The translations under genes were made by a program, and so were the position numbers. The notes beneath the pieces were generated by a model. That model was not told where the DNA came from, made no database searches, and worked only from the letters and a program-made list of their open reading frames with translations. From positions 1 to 6,359 of the forward strand of contig JBNLDE010000252.1 of assembly GCA_050304175.1 (NCBI GenBank): 6,359 nt of DNA. Direction: 5' to 3'. The first letter of the stretch is position 1, and every line of letters begins with the position of its first letter. The DNA is from JAIOIW01 sp050304175 (GTDB lineage Bacteria; Pseudomonadota; Alphaproteobacteria; Rhizobiales; Rhizobiaceae). Below are positions 5,179 to 6,359 of this stretch, piece after piece.

Positions 5179-6359
5179 ATGTACCAAGCGATTGTCTTCC
5201 TTCCGCTCATCGGCTTCCTGATCGCCGGTCTGTTCGGCCGTTCGATCGGGGCCAGGGCGTCCGAATACGTGACCTCGGGTCTGCTGGTCATTTCCGCGCT
5301 GCTGTCGTGGGGCGCGTTCTTCTCGGTCGCGATGGCGCACGAGGCGGAAACCCTGATCATCCCGGTGATGCGCTTCATCGATTCCGGCAGCCTGTCGGCC
5401 GGCTGGGCGTTCAGGATCGACACGCTGACGGTCGTGATGCTGGTCGTCGTCAACACCGTGTCATCGCTCGTCCATATCTACTCGATCGGCTACATGCACC
5501 ACGACCCGCACCGGCCGCGTTTCTTCGCCTACCTTTCGCTGTTCACCTTCGCCATGCTGATGCTGGTGACGGCCAACAACCTGGTGCAGATGTTCTTCGG
5601 ATGGGAAGGCGTGGGCCTGGCGTCCTACCTGCTGATCGGGTTCTGGTACAAAAAACCTTCCGCCAATGCCGCGGCGATCAAGGCGTTCATCGTCAACCGC
5701 GTCGGCGACTTCGGTTTTGCGCTCGGCATCTTCGGCACCTTCGTCCTGTTCGGCTCGATCAATCTCGACGTGGTGTTCGCCAATGCCGCATCGTTCCTGC
5801 CGGAGGACGGCAGCGGCGGCGAAACCGTCCTGACCTTCCTCGGCTACGCGCTCGACCGCGAACACGCGATCACTGTCGTGTGCCTGCTGCTGTTCATGGG
5901 CGCGATGGGCAAGTCGGCCCAGTTCCTGCTACACACCTGGCTGCCGGACGCGATGGAAGGCCCGACACCGGTCTCCGCGCTGATCCACGCCGCCACCATG
6001 GTCACCGCTGGCGTGTTCATGGTCGCGCGGCTTTCGCCGCTGTTCGAACTGTCATCGACCGCCCTGATCGTGGTCACCGTGATCGGCGCGATCACCGCCT
6101 TCTTCGCGGCGACGGTCGGCCTGGTCCAGAACGACATCAAGCGCGTCATCGCCTATTCGACCTGTTCGCAGCTCGGCTACATGTTCGTCGCGCTCGGCAT
6201 CGGCGCCTATGGCGCGGGCATCTTCCACCTGTTCACCCACGCCTTCTTCAAGGCGCTGCTGTTCCTCGGCTCCGGCTCGGTCATCCACGCCATGTCGGAC
6301 GAGCAGGACATGCGTGAGATGGGCGGTCTCTATCCGCACCTAAAGTTTACCTGGGCGAT
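5179..6359 (+). CDS. nuoL: NADH-quinone oxidoreductase subunit L (complex I ND5-type antiporter-like subunit), 3' end outside the window
   Basis: NuoL is the distal antiporter-like subunit of the membrane arm, related to Mrp-type Na+/H+ antiporter subunits, and contributes to proton translocation. The frame from ATG 5179 (MYQAIVFLPLIGFLIAGLFG) stays open to the window edge, giving 393 residues and two bases of the next codon, probably rather more than half of the protein. Key residues are in place: E143 in FFGWEGVGLASYLLIGFWY, K245 in GAMGKSAQFLLHTWLPDAM, H270 in SALIHAATMVTAGVFMVAR, and H350, H354 and K358 in FHLFTHAFFKALLFLGSGS. These correspond to E144, K229, H334, H338 and K342 of E. coli NuoL. 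Compared with that numbering, about 17 extra residues lie between E143 and K245, most likely in the polar stretch at about 196-228. Codon use matches the other nuo genes and no frameshift is seen. Confidence 0.97.
   Translation, partial: MYQAIVFLPLIGFLIAGLFGRSIGARASEYVTSGLLVISALLSWGAFFSVAMAHEAETLIIPVMRFIDSGSLSAGWAFRIDTLTVVMLVVVNTVSSLVHIYSIGYMHHDPHRPRFFAYLSLFTFAMLMLVTANNLVQMFFGWEGVGLASYLLIGFWYKKPSANAAAIKAFIVNRVGDFGFALGIFGTFVLFGSINLDVVFANAASFLPEDGSGGETVLTFLGYALDREHAITVVCLLLFMGAMGKSAQFLLHTWLPDAMEGPTPVSALIHAATMVTAGVFMVARLSPLFELSSTALIVVTVIGAITAFFAATVGLVQNDIKRVIAYSTCSQLGYMFVALGIGAYGAGIFHLFTHAFFKALLFLGSGSVIHAMSDEQDMREMGGLYPHLKFTWA

Noticed and set aside
5307..6317. Open + strand frame of 336 codons near the right end
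   Set aside because: It is an out-of-frame shadow of nuoL. The true frame starts at 5179 and carries all the conserved residues of the antiporter-like family.
248..6359. A previously undescribed system hidden among the nuo genes
   Set aside because: All large frames are standard complex I subunits with intact key residues and normal order. Only the small nuoH-nuoI membrane protein and the upstream HHH-like tail are unexplained. I saw no mobile element, repeat array, tRNA or foreign-looking codon use.

Overview
The window is a stretch of a bacterial respiratory complex I (proton-pumping NADH:quinone oxidoreductase, NDH-1) operon. All genes lie on the + strand in the order nuoG, nuoH, a small unnamed membrane protein gene, nuoI, nuoJ, nuoK and the first part of nuoL. 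The tail of one further gene lies upstream of nuoG. The DNA is GC-rich, roughly two thirds GC by eye, with strong G/C preference at third codon positions. The protein sequences look alphaproteobacterial and close to the mitochondrial type. NuoG lacks the extra N7 cluster of the E. coli type, NuoI and NuoK match alphaproteobacterial forms as I remember them, and extra small reading frames sit among the nuo genes, as in Paracoccus. The order or genus cannot be fixed from this sequence alone.

Region by region: positions 2-172 are the end of a small protein resembling the helix-hairpin-helix-type domain that accompanies alphaproteobacterial complex I genes, and it is not a NuoF tail. A 75-bp gap follows, holding a perfect 11-bp hairpin. 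Positions 248-4069 are a tightly packed block (nuoG, nuoH, small ORF, nuoI) with gaps of 1 to 6 bp. A 169-bp gap without a gene (4070-4238) follows, containing two short hairpins with GCAA loops and a weak promoter-like hexamer. A second tight block, nuoJ-nuoK-nuoL, runs off the right edge with nuoL truncated after 393 codons.

The genes work together as one enzyme. NuoG carries electrons through iron-sulfur clusters in the peripheral arm and NuoI carries them on to the quinone site. NuoH forms the membrane side of the quinone chamber. NuoJ, NuoK and NuoL are membrane-arm subunits that couple quinone reduction to proton translocation. All the key cluster-ligand and proton-path residues I could check are present, so the complex looks functional.

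I see no undescribed system, mobile element, CRISPR array or RNA gene. The points most worth a second look are the 63-residue two-helix membrane protein between nuoH and nuoI, the HHH-like tail before nuoG, and the structured spacers.
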